This document shows, in pieces, positions 30,113 through 32,500 of a DNA stretch of 32,500 nucleotides (position 1 is its first letter; each line of letters opens with the position of its first letter). A program made the translations under genes and the position numbers. The stretch comes from Chromera velia (taxonomy: Eukaryota; Sar; Chromeraceae), in NCBI GenBank assembly GCA_018398765.1, contig JAHBMJ010004990.1, forward strand, positions 1 through 32,500. Direction: 5' to 3'. The notes under the pieces were generated by a model. The model was not told where the DNA came from, did no database searches, and was given only the letters and a program-made list of their open reading frames with translations.

Positions 30113-31961
30113 CTCTCTCTTTCTTTCTTTCTTTCTCTCTTTCTTTCTCTCTTTCTTTCTTTCTTTCTTTCTTTGTTTGTCTCTCTCTCTCTCTCCCTCT
30201 CCCGCTCTCGCCCTCGCTCTCGCTCTCGTGTGCCTTTTTTGAAGCCCTGAGGATCGTGCTTTGTTTCCGCCTTCGACTGCCTGTACAGGACTTCGACGTT
30301 TCCGTCGTGAGATGGAAAGAGCGTCCGTTCATCGCCTCTTTTTTCTTGACCACTCGACGCTGCACGTTGAAAATGCAGAATCGCGACAATCACTCTCGCC
30401 AGCTATGACGGGACGACTACCCCATACCTCTCTTGGGAAGACAGTGAAGTAGTGTAGCTGCACAGTCTTCTTCCGTCCGTGCACAACCGCAAAGATTGGG
30501 AAGAAAAGCAAATGAAAGAATGAATGAACGACTAAGCCGTCGGAGCCGAGCTCCTGAGAGTCCATGTTCCTGAAATACGCAGTTGAGGGAAGGGAAACAT
30601 GCATTGATTGATTGATTGATTGATAGGTTCCGCACTAGGCCTTCCCGCGTCCCACCATTCTTTGACTGACCTTGTTTGTTTGTTTGTTTGTGCCTGTGCA
30701 TGTACGTGCATGCAGGACGACAAGGCTGAAGGGTACGTCCCTCTGCAACGACAAGTGATGGAGGGAGCGGAGCGGGCAGCTGCAGGGAAGCTGCATGGGG
30801 GGTCGGCTCCGGCAGCAGTGAAGGGAGAAGGTTCGTCTGTTCTGAGTATCATTTATTTATTTTCATCAGAATCGCTCTGTCGGTCCATTCTCTTTCTGGT
30901 TGCTTCTCGTGCGAGATCGAGGGGGGCGGTAATGAGATGAGAGGATAGAGCCCGCATTCGTATGCTGGAGGAGTGCGCGTTTCATCGGTGCGATGTGATT
31001 GCGGAAAAGACAACGGCTGAGTGACTGTGACCCAAATGCTGTGTCTCTTAGACACAAATACTCTCTCTGTGTTTGTGGAGGAAGAGAAGAGGACCTGCAT
31101 GCATGCGACCTGATTAGTTTACTTTTGGACTGAGTGCAGAGGGTGCCGAGTCGGACGAAGATGGCGAAGAGATGGTGCAGGAGAGGGAGGCGCAGTTCCT
31201 CGCAGATTTAGAGGAGGAGACGGGAGGGGGGAAGGGAAAGCAGAAGAAGAGAGGCAGAGAGGAGGAGAAAGAGGCAGAAATTCCATCCCTGTCTGCCGCT
31301 GCTGGCGCGGCTGTCGGTGATGGTGAAGAAGACGCAGACGGGGAAGAAGAGGAAGATGCAGAAGAGGACTCGGAGGAAGAAGAGGAGGAAGAGGGGGAGG
31401 GAGGGGACTCGGATCTCGACGATGACGATGACAGCAGTGAGGAAGAGGAAGTAGCCGCTGCAGCTCTTGCGGCCCCTCCTGCAAAGAAATCTCGGTATGT
31501 CTTGCACACCCTCTTTCTTTTCTGTGTTCCCTTTTCTACCTTCCTTCCTGACTTCAGCATCGAACAATCTTTCACAGTCCCCCCCCACCTCCCTCCCGCT
31601 TGCAGTCATTGCACTCACTCACTCACTCCCCCCCCTCCTTGGACTTCTTTCTTCGTCGTCGCATTGACACTTCACTCTGACGTGCTCAATTCAGCCTCCG
31701 ACATCTCTGGATCTTTCACGTCTTTTTTTTTTCAATTCTCATCAGCCAGCAGCTTGAAACCAGATTTAAAATTTGAAAATCAACGCTTGAGTCCTTTTTT
31801 CACGTAGATGAGAAGCGACAGTTAAAGTCTCTCGTCAGACGGGTTCATTCGGTCTTCTCCTGGTGATTGCAGAAAGGAGAGGGAAGAAGAGGAAGCCAGG
31901 GAGAGAGGAAAAATGATGCTGCCCAAGAAGCATCGCAGATTGCTTCAAAGGATTGAAGTGA

Positions 31962-32004
<43 letters not shown>

Positions 32005-32143
32005 TTCTTTCTCTCTCTTTCTCTTTGAATCTCGTTGTGCAGTCGATGAGAGATTTTCGTACGAGTATTTTGAAGAGGAAGTATGCCGATCGTTGCCTCT
32101 TCAGGGCCGATTTCTTTCGCAAGAGCGCCCTGTTTGGAAGCGT

Positions 32144-32181
<38 letters not shown>

Positions 32182-32473
32182 CACGTCTCTTTCACGAATC
32201 TTGAATGAACAGAGGAGGGTGTTGTCGTCCTACCTTTTCTTCTCTGTCCCTGCTCCTCTTGAGGTTTGTGGCCCAGCAGAAGGGCGCGGAATCTTTGCAC
32301 TCGGGTTGCTAATGATTGAGCATGGTAAGTAGCTAAGCAGCAGCGTTTGACTGAATTGCTCTTTCAGTCCTTGCTTTTGCTTCCTTCTCTCTCTTCAGTT
32401 TACAGCTCAGCAGAAACAGCAGCGAGCTGAAAAGTTGGAGGAGAAGCGCAAGCAGATCGCAGCCGACAAGTAA
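27161..32473 (+). CDS. PES1: Pescadillo homolog, ribosome biogenesis BRCT protein
   Basis: Predicted exons are 27161-27868, 28264-28557, 28868-28932, 29299-29432, 29682-29830, 30716-30830, 31140-31494, 31873-31957 and 32399-32473, all GT-AG and in frame. The Pescadillo N-terminal domain starts at once ([20 protein letters not shown]) and includes [19 protein letters not shown] and [15 protein letters not shown]. The BRCT domain (~345-440) is split over exons 3-5 and has [24 protein letters not shown] and [13 protein letters not shown] with its conserved Trp, followed by PPHLSPFV. Acidic tracts lie in exons 2 and 7 (~525-600). The C-terminus ends [15 protein letters not shown] then a Lys/Glu-rich helix. 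In yeast and animals this protein joins the PeBoW (Nop7-Erb1-Ytm1) complex in the nucleolus for 27S/32S pre-rRNA processing and 60S assembly. Length would be 659 residues with the TAA at 32471, but GTAAGT at 32470 is also a perfect donor, so the gene may continue. The ATG at 27161 is where family homology begins. Confidence 0.94.
27936..27974 (+). repeat. (CTGT)n microsatellite in PES1 intron 1
   Basis: About nine CTGT units lie in the intron between exons 1 and 2 of PES1. The pyrimidine-rich strand is the sense strand. The open frame running out of exon 1 through this repeat is intron read-through. Confidence 0.92.
29866..30230 (+). repeat. 365-bp (CT/CTTT/CTGT)n polypyrimidine tract in PES1 intron 5
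   Basis: An almost pure pyrimidine run on the sense strand begins about 35 bases after the donor at 29831. It mixes CT, CTGT, CTTT and CTTTCTTT units. The intron is 885 bp (29831-30715). All long ORFs here are artefacts. Confidence 0.93.
31965..32028 (+). repeat. (CT)n tract in PES1 intron 8
   Basis: The CT/CTTT run starts seven bases after the donor GTGAGT at 31958. It is followed about 115 bases later, in the same intron, by a (TG)n run. Confidence 0.9.
32142..32178 (+). repeat. (TG)n microsatellite in PES1 intron 8
   Basis: About 18 TG units lie in the same intron as the CT tract at 31965-32028, giving the CT-then-TG order seen in several protease introns. The open segment between the two repeats (32040-32140) is skipped in the gene model because exons 8 and 9 join in frame and restore the family sequence. 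Confidence 0.9.
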
Positions 32474-32500
32474 GTGGGCAAATGGATTGGCCATTGAAAC

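Noticed and set aside
29672-30250. 192-codon ORF with many Leu/Ser repeats after the BRCT segment
   Set aside because: The frame is genuine only up to PPHLSPFV (29830). The rest is intron 5 polypyrimidine read-through; the next family block resumes at 30716.
32039-32140. Possible extra PES1 exon between exons 8 and 9
   Set aside because: It has an acceptor and is partly open, but exon 8 joins directly in phase to exon 9 and recreates the expected Pescadillo C-terminus. The segment then runs into a TG repeat.
1-32500. CRISPR arrays, rRNA genes, bacterial promoters and operons
   Set aside because: No spaced palindromic repeats or rRNA-like sequence were seen, and the gene structure is plainly eukaryotic. 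The repeats present are microsatellites or transposon termini.

Overview
This is nuclear DNA from a eukaryote. There are three intron-rich protein genes with GT-AG introns, many long microsatellites and a transposon-rich interval, and no operons, Shine-Dalgarno sites or CRISPR arrays. The recurrent GCATGC motif, a secreted insulinase and a LrgA-LrgB fusion transporter fit a photosynthetic alveolate, most likely a chromerid alga such as Chromera velia. That assignment is inference; no rRNA or barcode sequence is present.
Layout. (1) 1-900 is AT-rich intergenic sequence. A GC-rich promoter-like block (about 900-1460) is studded with GCATGC and GGCCCCGGAAAG motifs and leads into a five-exon plus-strand gene (about 1591-5170). 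It encodes a LrgA-LrgB fusion, the architecture of the plastid glycolate/glycerate translocator PLGG1. (2) 5.2-13.4 kb is a gene-poor mobile-element graveyard. It holds a 157-bp tandem duplication; a TIR element (7263-9728) with a 232-codon ORF of unknown function; a small LTR element (7364-8576) inserted in the left TIR of that element with a 5-bp target duplication; a broken Ty3/gypsy integrase; an isolated exon-like ORF; and a minus-strand reverse-transcriptase ORF with a YMDD box. (3) 13428-26532, minus strand, is a 21-exon gene for a secreted M16 (insulysin-type) metalloprotease of about 1913 residues. (4) A 628-bp divergent promoter region (26533-27160) separates it from the plus-strand Pescadillo (PES1) gene, at least nine exons, which reaches a stop or splice donor at 32470.
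The exon models were built by hand. Every junction uses GT-AG, and summed exon lengths stay in frame across all three genes, which supports them strongly. Three features recur across unrelated genes: ordered (CT)n then (TG)n repeats on the sense strand of introns, (TG)CATGCAG at 3' splice sites, and GCATGC clusters in promoters and in the LTRs of the small retroelement. No complete new biochemical system is evident. The most unusual items are the nested transposons with their unknown ORF and these shared intron and promoter signatures.
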